Positions 33,144 through 43,300 of a DNA stretch of 64,000 nucleotides are shown in pieces. Source of the stretch: Posidoniimonas polymericola. Lineage in GTDB: Bacteria; Planctomycetota; Planctomycetia; Pirellulales; Lacipirellulaceae. Position numbers and translations under genes: made by a program. How positions within the stretch are numbered: position 1 is the first letter of the stretch; each line of letters starts with the position of its first letter. The stretch covers positions 186,001-250,000 of the forward strand of contig NZ_SJPO01000001.1 in NCBI RefSeq assembly GCF_007859935.1. The letters run 5' to 3'. The notes beneath the pieces were generated by a model that had not been told where the DNA came from, did no database searches, and was given only the letters and a program-made list of their open reading frames with translations.

Positions 33144-34574
33144 CTACTCTCCAGCAAAAGTCAGCTGGACAACCGGTACGAGCGTGCCCTGGGCGCCCAC
33201 AGGCAGCGTCAGCCGGATTTCTTCGCCATCGCGGTCAAGCTCAATCGCCTCGCCGCTCCCCAGCAACATTGCGCGTGTGAATTTCGTCGGAACGCCCGCC
33301 AGCTCCAGCCGGCCATCCTCGGGCGCGTCGAACACACACAGGTACAGCGCGGCGCCATCGCGGCTCTGGGTGACGCGGCCCCAGGCGGGGCTCGCGACGC
33401 CGCTGATCGTGGCGCCGTAGATCGCCTGGCCGTTGGTCGCCATCCAGTCGCCCACCGCCTGCATCCGCTCGACGCTTTCTGGCGGGATCGTGCCGTCGCC
33501 GGTGGGGCCGATGTTCAGCAGGTAGTTGCCCCCCTTGCTGACGATGTCGACCAGGTTGCGGACGAGCGTCTCGGTCGACTTCCAGGCGTGGTCGTGCTCG
33601 CTGTAGCCCCAGGTGGTGTTCATGGTCATGCAGGTCTCCCAATCGACGCCGGGCATCCCTTCGTCTGGCACGTGCTGCTCGGGCGTGATGAAGTCGCCGT
33701 ACTTCGGGTCGAGCTGCGTCGAGAAACCGGCGGTCCCCATGCTCTTCCAGCCCGCCTCGGGGATACGGAACAGGCGGTTGTTCATGATGACGCCCGGCTG
33801 GCGCTTCCGGACCTTTGCCATCAGGTTGAACGCATCCCACGCCTCGTCGCCCTGGTAGTCGATGGCGCTGTAGTCCCACCACACGATGTCGACCGGGCCG
33901 TAGTTGTTCATCAGTTCGTCGACCTGCTTGTGGAGGAATTCGACGTACTTCGAGTGGTCGCGCTCGCCGTTGGGGTAGGGCTTTCCCTTGAGCGGGTGGG
34001 GCAGCTGCTGCGAGTTGGCGTAGCCGTACTGGTCGTGGTGCCAGTCGATCACGGAGTGGTAGAACCCGACCCGCAGCCCCTGGGCCCGGCAGGCGTCGAC
34101 GATCTCGCGCACCAGGTCGCGCTCGAGCACCGAGCCGGCGTCGTAGTCGCTGACGTGCGAGTCGTGCAGGGCGAAGCCGTCGTGGTGTTTGGTGGTGAAC
34201 ACCACGTACTTGCAGCCCGCCTGCTTGGCCAGCCGCGCCCACTCCTCGGCGAAGCCCTGCTTCGGCTTGAAGAGCGGAATCGCCGCCTCGGCGTAGGTGT
34301 CAGTGTCCGCTCCCACGTTGTTCTGGATCCATTCCATGCCGCCCCGGTCGCTGACCGCCTTGCCTTCCCACGTGCCAGCCAGGCCGGAGTACAGCCCCCA
34401 GTGAACGAACATGCCGAATCGGGCTTCACGCCACCACTCCATCCGCTGGTCACGCTCGGTCATCTTGGGACTCCCCGCCGCCGGCTTGTCGGGAGATTCT
34501 TCCGAGACGCCGGGCGTCGCCAAGACGCAGACAATAAGCAGGGGCAAAACGACTGAGATTCTCGAGAAGGGCAT
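33144..34574 (-). CDS. Exported alpha-L-fucosidase, GH29
   Basis: 476 residues. A signal peptide covers ~1-25. Mature GH29 motifs follow: EWWREARFGMFVHWGLYS (58-60 HWG), KYVVFTTKHHDGFALHDS (H130-H131), GFYHSVIDWHHDQYGY, and the nucleophile D234 in VDIVWWDYS. NLVDIVSKGGNYLLNIGPTGDGTIP is the usual end of the barrel. The last ~100 residues are a short beta-sandwich. It cleaves terminal alpha-L-fucose from fucan or host-type glycans outside the cytoplasm. The acid/base residue is not identified with certainty. Fits a marine polysaccharide degrader, but no CAZyme cluster surrounds it. Confidence 0.93.
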   Translation of the reverse strand: MPFSRISVVLPLLIVCVLATPGVSEESPDKPAAGSPKMTERDQRMEWWREARFGMFVHWGLYSGLAGTWEGKAVSDRGGMEWIQNNVGADTDTYAEAAIPLFKPKQGFAEEWARLAKQAGCKYVVFTTKHHDGFALHDSHVSDYDAGSVLERDLVREIVDACRAQGLRVGFYHSVIDWHHDQYGYANSQQLPHPLKGKPYPNGERDHSKYVEFLHKQVDELMNNYGPVDIVWWDYSAIDYQGDEAWDAFNLMAKVRKRQPGVIMNNRLFRIPEAGWKSMGTAGFSTQLDPKYGDFITPEQHVPDEGMPGVDWETCMTMNTTWGYSEHDHAWKSTETLVRNLVDIVSKGGNYLLNIGPTGDGTIPPESVERMQAVGDWMATNGQAIYGATISGVASPAWGRVTQSRDGAALYLCVFDAPEDGRLELAGVPTKFTRAMLLGSGEAIELDRDGEEIRLTLPVGAQGTLVPVVQLTFAGE

Positions 34575-34704
34575 CGCGGGCTGCCTATAGGTGTGGGGAA
34601 GGCGTCAGGAGAGCTGCTCGCTCTCGCCGCGTTATAACCGAGCCGGCGTCACGCCGCCAATTTTCTGCCGCAACGACCGTGGCGATCCCAGCGCAGAAAG
34701 CTTG

Positions 34705-34732
34705 TATCCGGCGAGCTACGTCTCGCCGGATA
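34705..34732. repeat. Palindrome TATCCGGCGAG-N6-CTCGCCGGATA
   Basis: Perfect 11-bp arms and a 6-base loop, between the fucosidase start and the pheT stop. It may end the pheT transcript (44 bases past its stop) or belong to a dispersed intergenic repeat family. No T-run follows on the minus strand. A second, smaller hairpin (GCGGGC-N5-GCCCGC) overlaps the pheT stop at about 34770. Confidence 0.85.
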
Positions 34733-34775
34733 GTCCTGGGGAGCGAGTCTCCTGGCGGGTTCGCTACAGCGGGCG

Positions 34776-36794
34776 TTAAGCCCGCAGTGTGCCGCCGAGT
34801 TCTTTGCCGAGGTGCGCGACGATCTGGTCGCGGACGGCGTCGGCCTCTTCGCTGGTCAGGGTGCCGTCGGGCTTGCGGAGCTGGATGCTGAACAGAACGC
34901 TCTTCTTCCCCTCGCCGAGTTGCTTGGGGTCGCGGTAGGAGTCGTCCTGGAAGGCGAGCGACTCGAGCGTCACGCCGCCGGCGGAGCGGGCGATCCGCTC
35001 GACGTCGGCCCAGCGGACCGATTCGTCGAGCACGATGTTCAGGTCGCGCGTGACCGGCTGGTAGCTCGAAAGCGGCCCGGCGGCCGGCACCAGCCGCGCG
35101 GCGGCGATGATCGGCGCGAGGTCGATCTCGGCGATGGTCGACCCGCCGCGGAGGTTGAAGCGGTCCTGGCCCGCGGTGCTCAGCTCGCCAAGCACGCCAA
35201 GCTGCTCCCCGTCCACGACAAGCCGGCAGCACCGCGCCGCGTCGAGCAGCTCGTGCTCGGTTGATTCGACCGACCAAGCGAGTTCCGGCGCGATGTGGGC
35301 GAGCAGCGTCTCGAGCACGCCCTTTACCTCGCGGAAGCCGCCGCCGGAAGTCAGCGCCAGCACCCGCTTCTCGCCCGGCAGGGCGCCCGGCTTGGGGAGG
35401 TAGACCTTGGCGATCTCGAACAGCTCGATGGTCGGGTTGGACTGGGTCTCGTTCAGGCGGCGGCACTCCAAGAGACTCGGCACGACCGTCTGCCGCAGGC
35501 GGTTCGCGCGACGCAGCACCGGCGTGCCGGTCGCCAATGGCGCCTCGGAGGTCCAGGGGTGGAATGCCTCGGAGCTGTTCTCGTCGACCGCGCTGAGGGT
35601 CAGCGCCTCGTCGAAGCCGGCGGCGGTCATCGCGTGCCGCACCCGCTCCAGCACGACGTCCTCCCGCGTGCGGTGCGACGGCGCCATCCGCACGCCGGCG
35701 TCCTCGGGGATGCGGTCGTAGCCGTGGATCCGCGCGACCTCTTCCAGCAGGTCCACCTCGCGCGTGACGTCCGCCCGCCAGGTCGGCGGGACTACCTTGA
35801 CGCAGTGGTCGCAGTTGTGGGTCTCCTCGCAGCCGAGGTCGGTCAGGATGCGCCGCACCTCGTCGTTTTCAACCTCGATGCCGAGGATGCGGGGGATCTG
35901 GTCGTAGCGGAGTTTTATTGTCGGGCGGGTGTCCTCTTGGTTGCCCTCGTCGATGACGCCCTCGCACAGCTCGCCGCCGGCCAGCTCGAGGATCAGCTCG
36001 CAGCAGCGGCGGCTGGCCCAGTCGATGCCTTCGGGGTCGACGCCGCGCTCGAACCGGTAGCTCGACGGGCTGAACAGCACGTGCCGCCGGGCGGCGCCGC
36101 GGACCGCCATCGGGTCGAAGTCGGCGGCCTCGATCAGCACGTCGACCGTGTCATCAGTGACTTCGGTGTCGTAGCCGCCCATCACGCCGCCCAGCGCAAC
36201 CGGCCGCTCGGCGTCGGCGATCACGACCTCCTCGCCGGTCAGCGTGAAGGTCTTGTGGTCGATGGCCGTGAACTCCTCGCCCTTTGTGCTGCGACGGACG
36301 AGGATCTTGCCCCCCTTCAGCTTCGCGAAGTCAAACGCGTGCAACGGCTGGCCGATCTCCATCATCACGTAGTTGGTGATGTCGACCACGTTGTTGATCA
36401 CGGCGATCCCCAGCGAGCGGAGCCGGTTGGCCAGCCAATCGGGGCTCGGGCCTATCTTCACGCCCTTGATGAGCCGGGCGGTGTAGCGGGGGCAGAGGTC
36501 GTCGGCCTCGATCGTGACGCTGGTCGCCGAGGCGACCTTCGCGCCGGTCGCCTTGGGCTGCGGGTCGGGCTTGCAGAGGTCTTTGCCGAAGATCACCGCC
36601 ACCTCCCGGGCCACACCGATGTGCCCCAGGCAGTCGGGCCGGTTGCTGGTGACCTCGAGGTCGATGGCCGTGTCGGCGCCCACCTCTTCGATGCCCTCGA
36701 GGTTAAGCCCCGTGATCGTAAGCCGGTCGGTCAGCTCCTCCATCGGCATGGAGAGGTTAACGTAGTCGGCGAGCCATTCTTTGGAGACGATCAT
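34776..36794 (-). CDS. pheT: Phenylalanyl-tRNA synthetase beta chain, short form without OB-fold
   Basis: 672 residues; typical bacterial PheT is ~790-800. The N-terminal VSKEWLADYVNL and ITGLNLEGIEEVGADT run straight into the B1/B3 part (DLEVTSNRPDCLGHIGVAREVA), skipping the ~110-residue EMAP-like OB-fold tRNA-binding domain usually near residues 40-150. B3/B4 (RYTARLIKGVKI, VVDITNYVMMEIGQPLHAFD), B5, the catalytic-like core (DLLEEVARIHGYDRIPE, ELFEIAKVY) and the C-terminal anticodon-binding FDX domain (PVTRDLNIVLDE...GKKSVLFSIQLR) are present. It pairs with PheS to charge tRNA-Phe. pheS lies 225 bases upstream, separated by repeats. Confidence 0.94.
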   Translation of the reverse strand: MIVSKEWLADYVNLSMPMEELTDRLTITGLNLEGIEEVGADTAIDLEVTSNRPDCLGHIGVAREVAVIFGKDLCKPDPQPKATGAKVASATSVTIEADDLCPRYTARLIKGVKIGPSPDWLANRLRSLGIAVINNVVDITNYVMMEIGQPLHAFDFAKLKGGKILVRRSTKGEEFTAIDHKTFTLTGEEVVIADAERPVALGGVMGGYDTEVTDDTVDVLIEAADFDPMAVRGAARRHVLFSPSSYRFERGVDPEGIDWASRRCCELILELAGGELCEGVIDEGNQEDTRPTIKLRYDQIPRILGIEVENDEVRRILTDLGCEETHNCDHCVKVVPPTWRADVTREVDLLEEVARIHGYDRIPEDAGVRMAPSHRTREDVVLERVRHAMTAAGFDEALTLSAVDENSSEAFHPWTSEAPLATGTPVLRRANRLRQTVVPSLLECRRLNETQSNPTIELFEIAKVYLPKPGALPGEKRVLALTSGGGFREVKGVLETLLAHIAPELAWSVESTEHELLDAARCCRLVVDGEQLGVLGELSTAGQDRFNLRGGSTIAEIDLAPIIAAARLVPAAGPLSSYQPVTRDLNIVLDESVRWADVERIARSAGGVTLESLAFQDDSYRDPKQLGEGKKSVLFSIQLRKPDGTLTSEEADAVRDQIVAHLGKELGGTLRA

Positions 36795-36805
36795 TGGGTT
36801 CCGTC

Positions 36806-37009
36806 AGCCCTGAAGGGGCGCGCTTTGATAGCCCAGGGCGCAGCCCTGGGAACGGGTTGGCTAGGGACACAGCCCTGAAGGGGCGCGCTAACAGGCGGGG
36901 CAGGTAGCGCGCCCCTTCAGGGCTAACGGACTCGTTGTCATACGTTGTCCCAGGGCGCCGCGGCTGCGCCGCTTTGCCCTGGGCTGTGATAGCGCGCCCC
37001 GTCGGGGCT
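36806..37009. repeat. REP-like cluster between pheS and pheT
   Basis: The 19-mer AGCCCTGAAGGGGCGCGCT is at 36806-36824 and 36871-36889; its exact reverse complement is at 36906-36924, and a degenerate reverse copy at 36991-37009. Between them are palindromes CCCAGGGCGCAGCCCTGGG (36832-36850) and a longer CCCAGGGC...GCCCTGGG hairpin (36949-36983). The whole pheS-pheT gap is built of these units, which must be transcribed with the operon. Confidence 0.92.
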
Positions 37010-37019
37010 CACTGCCACA

Positions 37020-38102
37020 TTAAAACTGCGACAGGAAACGCACGTCGTTCGCGTACAGGTCGCGGATATCCTTGATGCCGTGCTGGCGCATGGCGATCCG
37101 TTCCACGCCCATGCCGAAGGCGAAGCCGCTGACCTCTTCGGGGTCGTAGCCGACGGCGCGGAGCACGTTGGGGTCGACCATGCCGGCGCCGCCGATCTCC
37201 ATCCAGCCGCCCTGCCAATTAATATCAACTTCCACGCTCGGCTCGGTGAACGGGAAGAAGCTGGTGCGGAACCGCACGTGGACGTCCTCCTGCTCGCCGT
37301 AGTAGGCCTGGCAGAACATCCGCAGCACGCTCTTCAGGTCCGCCATCGTGACGTGCTTGTCGATCAGCAGGCCCTCGATCTGGTGGAACATCGGGTAGTG
37401 CGTCGCGTCGGCCGTGTCGGGCCGGTAGACGCGGCCGAGGGACACAATCCGCACGGGAGGCTGAGCCCCCTCCGCGGCAGCGGCGATACGCTGCTCCATG
37501 ACACGGATCTGCACCGTGCTGGTCTGGCTCCGCAGCAAGAGCGGCTTGCCATCCGGCCCAATCGCCGGGGCAGGGGAGCTATCGCCTTCCCCTTTCGCAG
37601 CCACCGACAAGTAGAAGTTGTCGAGCGGGTCGCGGGCCGGGTGGCTCAGCGGGATGTTGAGGGCCTCGAAGTTGTGCCAGTCGTCCTCGATCTCGGGGCC
37701 CTCGACCGCCGTGAAGCCGAGGCGGCCCATGATCTCCTTCATCCGCTCGATCGTCTGCGTGATCGGGTGCAGGTGGCCGAGGCGGAACGGGCGACCGGGC
37801 ACGGTGGGGTCGAACGCTTCCCGAGCGGCGCCGGACCCGCCGGAGGCGAGGCGCTTCATGGCCGACTCGAGGGCCGACTCGACCGAGCTCTTGACCGCGT
37901 TGAGCTTCTGGCCGGCGGCAGGCTTGTCGGCCTTGTCCACCTTGCCCATCCCCTTCTGCACCGACTTCAGCCGACCCGCCTTGGCGCCAAGGAACTCGAC
38001 GCGGGCGGCCTCGAGCGCATCGGTATCGCTGGCCGCGTCAAACGCTGATTGCGCGTCCGAAGCGAGCGAGTCGAGCTCGGCGATGAAGTCAGAAAGGGCC
38101 AC
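37020..38102 (-). CDS. pheS: Phenylalanyl-tRNA synthetase alpha chain
   Basis: 360 residues, normal length. An N-terminal coiled coil (residues 1-90) binds tRNA. The class II core follows: motif 1 [45 protein letters not shown], motif 2 [27 protein letters not shown], and motif 3 [13 protein letters not shown]. It activates phenylalanine and works as alpha2-beta2 with PheT. It follows rplT on the same strand after 117 bases, in the conserved rpmI-rplT-pheST order. Confidence 0.97.
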   Translation of the reverse strand: MALSDFIAELDSLASDAQSAFDAASDTDALEAARVEFLGAKAGRLKSVQKGMGKVDKADKPAAGQKLNAVKSSVESALESAMKRLASGGSGAAREAFDPTVPGRPFRLGHLHPITQTIERMKEIMGRLGFTAVEGPEIEDDWHNFEALNIPLSHPARDPLDNFYLSVAAKGEGDSSPAPAIGPDGKPLLLRSQTSTVQIRVMEQRIAAAAEGAQPPVRIVSLGRVYRPDTADATHYPMFHQIEGLLIDKHVTMADLKSVLRMFCQAYYGEQEDVHVRFRTSFFPFTEPSVEVDINWQGGWMEIGGAGMVDPNVLRAVGYDPEEVSGFAFGMGVERIAMRQHGIKDIRDLYANDVRFLSQF

Positions 38103-38219
38103 GGTCGCGACAACTTAGGGCGTTGGGTGGCACTGCGGGCTCGTCCCGCAGTGGGTGCCGGGTGCCGGGTTCGCACCGCCGGGCAGACCGGCGGTGACGC
38201 CCAGCTCGTAGGCAACGCC

Positions 38220-38576
38220 TTAGGCCGCCAGCGCTTCTTTGACCTTCGCACAAACCGCGGTGAACGCGGGAGCGTCTTCGATGGCCATCTGGCTGAGCGT
38301 CTTGCGGTCCATCTCGATGCCGGCCTTCTTGAGGCCGTGAATGAACTCGCTGTAGCGCAGGCCTTCCGCCCGGCAGGCGGCGTTGATGCGGATGATCCAC
38401 AGCTTGCGGAACTCGCGGGCGCGGACCTTACGGTCGCGGAAGCTGTAGGCTCCGGCCTTGAGGGTGGTCTCCTTCATGGTGCGGAGCAGCTTGCCCCGCC
38501 CGCCGCGACGTCCCTTGGCCTCTTTGAAAAGCCGCTTCTTCTTCTTGTGCCGTGCGGCGCCGATTGTCGTACGCAT
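38220..38576 (-). CDS. rplT: Ribosomal protein L20
   Basis: 118 residues, normal size. The long basic N-terminal helix ([22 protein letters not shown]) and the globular end ([28 protein letters not shown]) are typical. It binds 23S rRNA early in 50S assembly and in other bacteria represses its own operon. The gap upstream (38577-38738) is long and folds, which might be a control leader. Confidence 0.97.
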   Translation of the reverse strand: MRTTIGAARHKKKKRLFKEAKGRRGGRGKLLRTMKETTLKAGAYSFRDRKVRAREFRKLWIIRINAACRAEGLRYSEFIHGLKKAGIEMDRKTLSQMAIEDAPAFTAVCAKVKEALAA

Positions 38577-38662
38577 CGATGTTCACCTTGTGGTGTTGGC
38601 TCGCTTCCAGGCCGCTGTCGGGTGTGACAGCCGTTCTAATGCCCGAGGAGCTGGGTAAAGGG

Positions 38663-38729
38663 AGCTGTTGGCTCTTTGCTGCTGGCGATCGGCGGCAGCA
38701 AGGAAGCCAACGGCCGATAGCTAACAGCC
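38663..38729. repeat. Imperfect long hairpin between rpmI and rplT
   Basis: AGCTGTTGGCT...TTTGCTGC at 38663-38682 is nearly complementary to GGCAGCAAGGAAGCCAA...AGCTAACAGCC ending at 38729. On the minus strand the structure lies in the rpmI-rplT spacer. It could be an attenuating or processing structure, or a repeat insertion. Confidence 0.5.
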
Positions 38730-38738
38730 AAAGGCTTG

Positions 38739-38942
38739 CTAGTAGCTGTTGCCGGCCAGCGCGGCGCGGACTGCCTTGGCCGAGGCATCGGCGGTCACCG
38801 TGGTGCCGCGGAGGTTGCGCTTACGCTTCTGGCTCATGCGGCCGGCCAGGTGGCTGGTGCCAGACTGGCGGTGCAGGGCCTTGCCCTTGGCGGACAGGCG
38901 GAACCGCTTCTTGGTGCCTTTGTGGGTCTTCTGCTTGGGCAT
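38739..38942 (-). CDS. rpmI: Ribosomal protein L35
   Basis: 67 residues. MPKQKTHKGTKKRFRLSAKG is the family start, and HLAGRMSQKRKRNLRG the conserved middle. A structural protein of the 50S subunit. It begins the visible ribosomal/pheST group. The usual infC partner is not directly upstream in this window; the next gene upstream is a DPF-repeat protein. Confidence 0.95.
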   Translation of the reverse strand: MPKQKTHKGTKKRFRLSAKGKALHRQSGTSHLAGRMSQKRKRNLRGTTVTADASAKAVRAALAGNSY

Positions 38943-39178
38943 AACGTCACTCTTGTTTCGTTGCAGCGGCCGCTGGGCCGCTCACTAAATAGGCCGAGAG
39001 CCCCGCATTGTAGCAGGATCCCCGGAGGAGAAAAGGCTAACCCGCCCGATCGTCAGACGCGGCGCCCGCCCAGAACCGCGGCCCGGCGGACCACCCGGCA
39101 CGCTAAGCCGTTGCCAGCAGACAGGTTCGGTCGCCCGGCGGCCGGATTGGTGCTATCGGCTCGCCAGGGCGGCCGCGC

Positions 39179-40261
39179 TCAAGAAAACGGGTCTTCGCCC
39201 GCAAACGGGTCGTCACCGCCACCGAAGGGGTCATCGCCGCCACCAAAAGGATCCTCGGCCGCGGGCTCGCTCGGCGCTCCGGCCGGGGGCGTGGCGTTTT
39301 CGTCTGCCGGCATCGGCTCGGCGGCGCCGAATGGGTCGTCTTCAGCCGGAGGAGCGCCGAACGGGTCATCGCCTGCCGGAGGGGCGCCGAATGGGTCGTC
39401 GTCGGCCGGCAGCGGTTCTCCGCCGAACGGCGCCTGGTCGCCGGCGTCACCAAACGGGTCGTTCCCGCCGGCGGGCGGGGCGCCGAAGCCGCCGGCCGAT
39501 GCCGGTGGCTTCGGCAGCAGGCCCTTGATCATGCCGCCAAACAGGCCGCCGAGCTGCTTGGTCGAAACCGCGCCGCGGGCCGCGTCGGGGACGTCGATCG
39601 GGGTTGGGGTGGCGGCTGGCTGGCTGGGAGCGGGGGCTTCAGCGGCCAAGTCGTCGGTCATCGGGGCAGCGGCGGCGGTCTCCTCGGAGACCGGCTCATC
39701 GGCGAACGGGTCGCCAGACGACTCGGCCTGCTCAGCGACAAGCTGCGCGATAGCATCGGGCGACGCGTCCGATGAAAGCATCCCGAGCGGCAGCCGGAAT
39801 TCGGCCCGCATCGCCCGCTTGCCGGGCTGGCTGGCGGGCTGGTAGCGGGAACGCCGGTCCTCTTTGGTGGTCGCTTGGAACGCCTCGCGGGCCTCGCGGC
39901 GGATCCGCTCGAGCAGCAGCCGCTCGCCCCCCTGGATACGCTGCAGGGCGTGGCCGATGCCGAGCGTGCCTGCGGCGCGGCGGGCCTCGATCGCGGCGCC
40001 GATCTGGAAGTCGGCTTCGGCCTCGTACCGGCGGCCCTGCCGGTGCTTGGCAAGACCGCGGTAGTAGTACACCAGCGGGTCGTTGGGGCGGGCCCCGGCG
40101 GCCTGGTCCAGCCACCCCTCGGCCTGGTTGGCAGAGCCGTTGAAGTAGGCGTTCACGCCCCGCGCGTAGGCGTCGGCGGTGTCCTGGGCGCCGGCCGGCG
40201 CCGCGGCCAGCGGGAGCAGCAGGGCGGTAAGGACGGTTAGCCTGAGCGAGCGAGCGGCCAT
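39179..40261 (-). CDS. Exported protein with TPR-like front and DPF-repeat tail
   Basis: 360 residues from the ATG at 40261, which begins a signal peptide ending PAGAQD (~residue 26). Residues 27-100 form two or three TPR-like helices (AYARGVNAYFNGSANQAEGWLDQAAG, PLVYYYRGLAKHRQGRRYEAEADF). After a linker, the last ~110 residues are low-complexity with about nine DPF repeats (DDPFGAPPAG, DDPFGGG, EDPFS). Such tails are common on planctomycete exported proteins, and their role is unknown. It lies just downstream of the giant TPR gene (120 bases), so the two may act together. Confidence 0.8.
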   Translation of the reverse strand: MAARSLRLTVLTALLLPLAAAPAGAQDTADAYARGVNAYFNGSANQAEGWLDQAAGARPNDPLVYYYRGLAKHRQGRRYEAEADFQIGAAIEARRAAGTLGIGHALQRIQGGERLLLERIRREAREAFQATTKEDRRSRYQPASQPGKRAMRAEFRLPLGMLSSDASPDAIAQLVAEQAESSGDPFADEPVSEETAAAAPMTDDLAAEAPAPSQPAATPTPIDVPDAARGAVSTKQLGGLFGGMIKGLLPKPPASAGGFGAPPAGGNDPFGDAGDQAPFGGEPLPADDDPFGAPPAGDDPFGAPPAEDDPFGAAEPMPADENATPPAGAPSEPAAEDPFGGGDDPFGGGDDPFAGEDPFS

Positions 40262-40381
40262 GGAAGTCTGAAGGGGTTCGTGGAAAACGGACAGCCCGCG
40301 CACATCGCGCAGGCTGTCCGCCATAGTAATCCGCCGATCAGCCAATCTCAAACAACGCCCCACGGGGGCCGCCGCCCGGGA

Positions 40382-43300
40382 TCAGGCTGCGGGTTGCTGC
40401 GAAGTGCCGGAGGACTTCAGCCGTTCGATCTGCTGCTTGGCCTTCTCGTAGGCGTCGCGTTCGACCAGGCCGAGCTCGTTGGGGTCGAGGTCCATGTCGA
40501 CGGCCTTGTCCCACGCGGAGACCGCCTGCTGGGTCTGACCGGCGAGCAGGTGCGCCCGGGCCTTGTGGTAGTACTTCGAGGCGGTGGCGCCCTCGGTGAC
40601 CGCCAGGTCCATGTCGGCGACTGCCTCTTCGGCCTGGCCCATCGCCATGTGGACCACGGCGCGGGTGTCGAGGATGTCGGAGCGGGGGCCGAGGATGTCG
40701 GCCGCCTCCGCGACATAGCCCATGGCCTCTTCCATGGTGTTCTTGTCGGACGTGGTCATGGCGAGCTGGTACGCCAGGTTGTTGAGCACGACCGCCCGTT
40801 CGAACTTCTTGAGGTCCTCGCGGGCCAGCAGCTTGAGGTACACGCTGCTCGAGCCATCGTAGTCGCGGTGGATGTCGAGGAGTTCGGCCTTCTGCATCAG
40901 CAGCCGGACCGACTCGGGGTCCTCGCGGAGCATCCGCTCGAGCCGCGACTGGACGCGGTCGAAGTGCTCGTCGGTGGCCCCTTCGCCGGCGTACTTCAGC
41001 AGGCCGGTGCCCCGCTGCACGATCAGGAACGCGACGTCGTCGTCGTCATCGTCGACGGTGTCGAGCATATCGAGCGCCTCGTCGAGGCTGCGGTGCTTGC
41101 CGATGAAGTCGGCGTACTCGACCTTGGTCCGCGGCGCCATGTTGGCCGCGGCCTGGTACAGCTTCTCGGCGTTGTCCACATCGTCGAGTTCGGCCAGCAG
41201 CTTGGCGACCCGGAGGATCACCGACACGTCGCGGCGGTTCTCGGGACGCTGCAGCAGGCCACGCAGCACGGGGATGACGTCCTGCTTGCGGCCCATCTTG
41301 CTGGAGATTCGCACCAGCAGTTCGAGGGTGCGGGTGTCGGTCGGGGCGACCCGCTGCAGGTTCTTCAGCTGGTTGGCGGCGGTCTTGAGGTCGCCGGGCC
41401 CGTCCTTCGCCAGCAGCATCCGGATGAACGCCTCGCGGGCGGCGACAAAGTCGCGGTTGCGGCTGGTGAGCTCGACCATGGTCCGCTGGGCCTTCTCCCA
41501 GTCGTTGGTCGCGAAGTACAGCTGGCCGAGGTTCAGCTTGTCGCCCGGCTCGAGGTCTTGCACCCCCTGCACGCTCTCGTACAGCTTGATCGCCTTGAGT
41601 CGCGAGCCGGGCTCGGGCCGCGAAGCAAGGATCTTGGCCATCGTGAGGGTGTCCTCGTTCGACAGCCGCCCGTTTACGACGTTCGACCGCAGCAGCCGCT
41701 CGGCGTCGAGCGCCTTCTGGTAGTCGCCCGCCTGGGCCAGGATCTTGGCGGCGGTGCGGTGGGCCCACATCACCTCGCTGGTGGTCGCCAGCTGGGGGTC
41801 CTCCTCGCCGGCCTTGATCAGGCGGTTCATCAGCGGGGTCGCCTTCTGCAGCTTGTCGGCGCGGGGGTAGCCGTTGCCCAGGTAGAAGCGGGCCAGCCGG
41901 CTGATCACCAAGCGGTTATCGGGGTCGGACTCGAGCGCCCGCTTGTAGACGTTCTCGGCGTCGAACCAGCGTTTCTGCAGTTCGTAGCCGGCGGCCAGGA
42001 CCAGCGGCGCGGTGTCCTCGGTCAGTTCGAGCTGCAGCTGGCGGACCGCCTCGGCGCTGGCTTCCTCATCGCCGGTGGTCGACAGGTAGCCGAGGAACGC
42101 GAGCCACGCCTCTTCCGACTTGGGGGTAAGCTCAACCGCCTTGCGGAAGGCGACGTCGGCCGCGGCGGCGGCGCGTTCGCGGGTTGACTCCTTCAGGCGG
42201 TCGGACATCGAGGCCTTGAGCATGAAGCGTCCCAGCCAGAGCTGAACGTCGCCGCTGTCGGGGTTCTGCTCGGCCACGTTCTGGGCGGCGTCGACCGATT
42301 CTTCCCAGCGGTCCTTTATGCCGAGGTAGCGGGCGTTGAGCAGGGCCTCGGCAAACTGGCGGCCGAGCAGACGCTCGCGGAAGGCGGGCGTCGCGCGGTC
42401 GAGCTGCTTGAGCGCGTCGTCGAAGCGGCCGCTCTGCATCAGCAGCGAGACGTGCTGCAGCAGCGAGCGGGCGGTCGGCTGCCCGTAGTCGGCGGCCTCG
42501 TCGAGGTTGTTGAGGGCCTCGGCGGCGTCGTTCCTGGCGAGGGCCAGGTCGGCCAGCAGGAGGTACGGCAGGTGCCACTCGGGCCGCTGCTGGCGCGCCT
42601 TCTCGGCGAGCTGCTCGGCCTCCTTCAGTGTCGATCCGTCTTCCAGGCCACGCTGGACCAGAGAGATCTTGCGGTTGGCCTCGGTGTACAGCCAGTTGGC
42701 GTCGTTCTTGTCGCCGACGACCTCAAGAATCTTGTTCTGGATGTCGGTCATGCGGGCGTCGTCGTTGTCGGCGCGGGCGGCGACAAACATGTCGAGCAGG
42801 TTGGAGAGCTCGCCGGGGGCCAGCTCGGCCACCTTGGTGCGGGCCTTGTCGAGGGCCTCGGCGGCGCGGAGCGCCTCGAAGCGGGTGATCAGGCCCTGCC
42901 ACACCATCTGCTGCTGCCGCTTGGGCCAGCTCTCGATGCCGTCGGTGACGGCCAGCATCCGCTCGACGGTTTGCTCGTCGTTGATCTGCATGTACATGTC
43001 GGCACGGTCCAGGCGGAGGAGCGCCTCGAGGTTGCGCTCGTCGTCGAACCGGTCGGCGAACCGCTTCTCAACCGCGTCGAGCATCTTGAGCGCCTGCACG
43101 GCCCCGCCTTCCGGGTCGCTGGCGGTCAGACGGCACGCTAGGCGCCAGGTGTTGATGTTGTCCGGCTCCTCGTTGATCGCGGCCTTGATCAGAGAGGTCG
43201 CCTTCTTGTAGTCCTGGGACCGCATGTGGATTTCGGACAGCAGCAGCTTCTTGGCCGCCGGGGTCATCAGGCCTTCCTCGATCTTCTCGTCGGCGTACTG

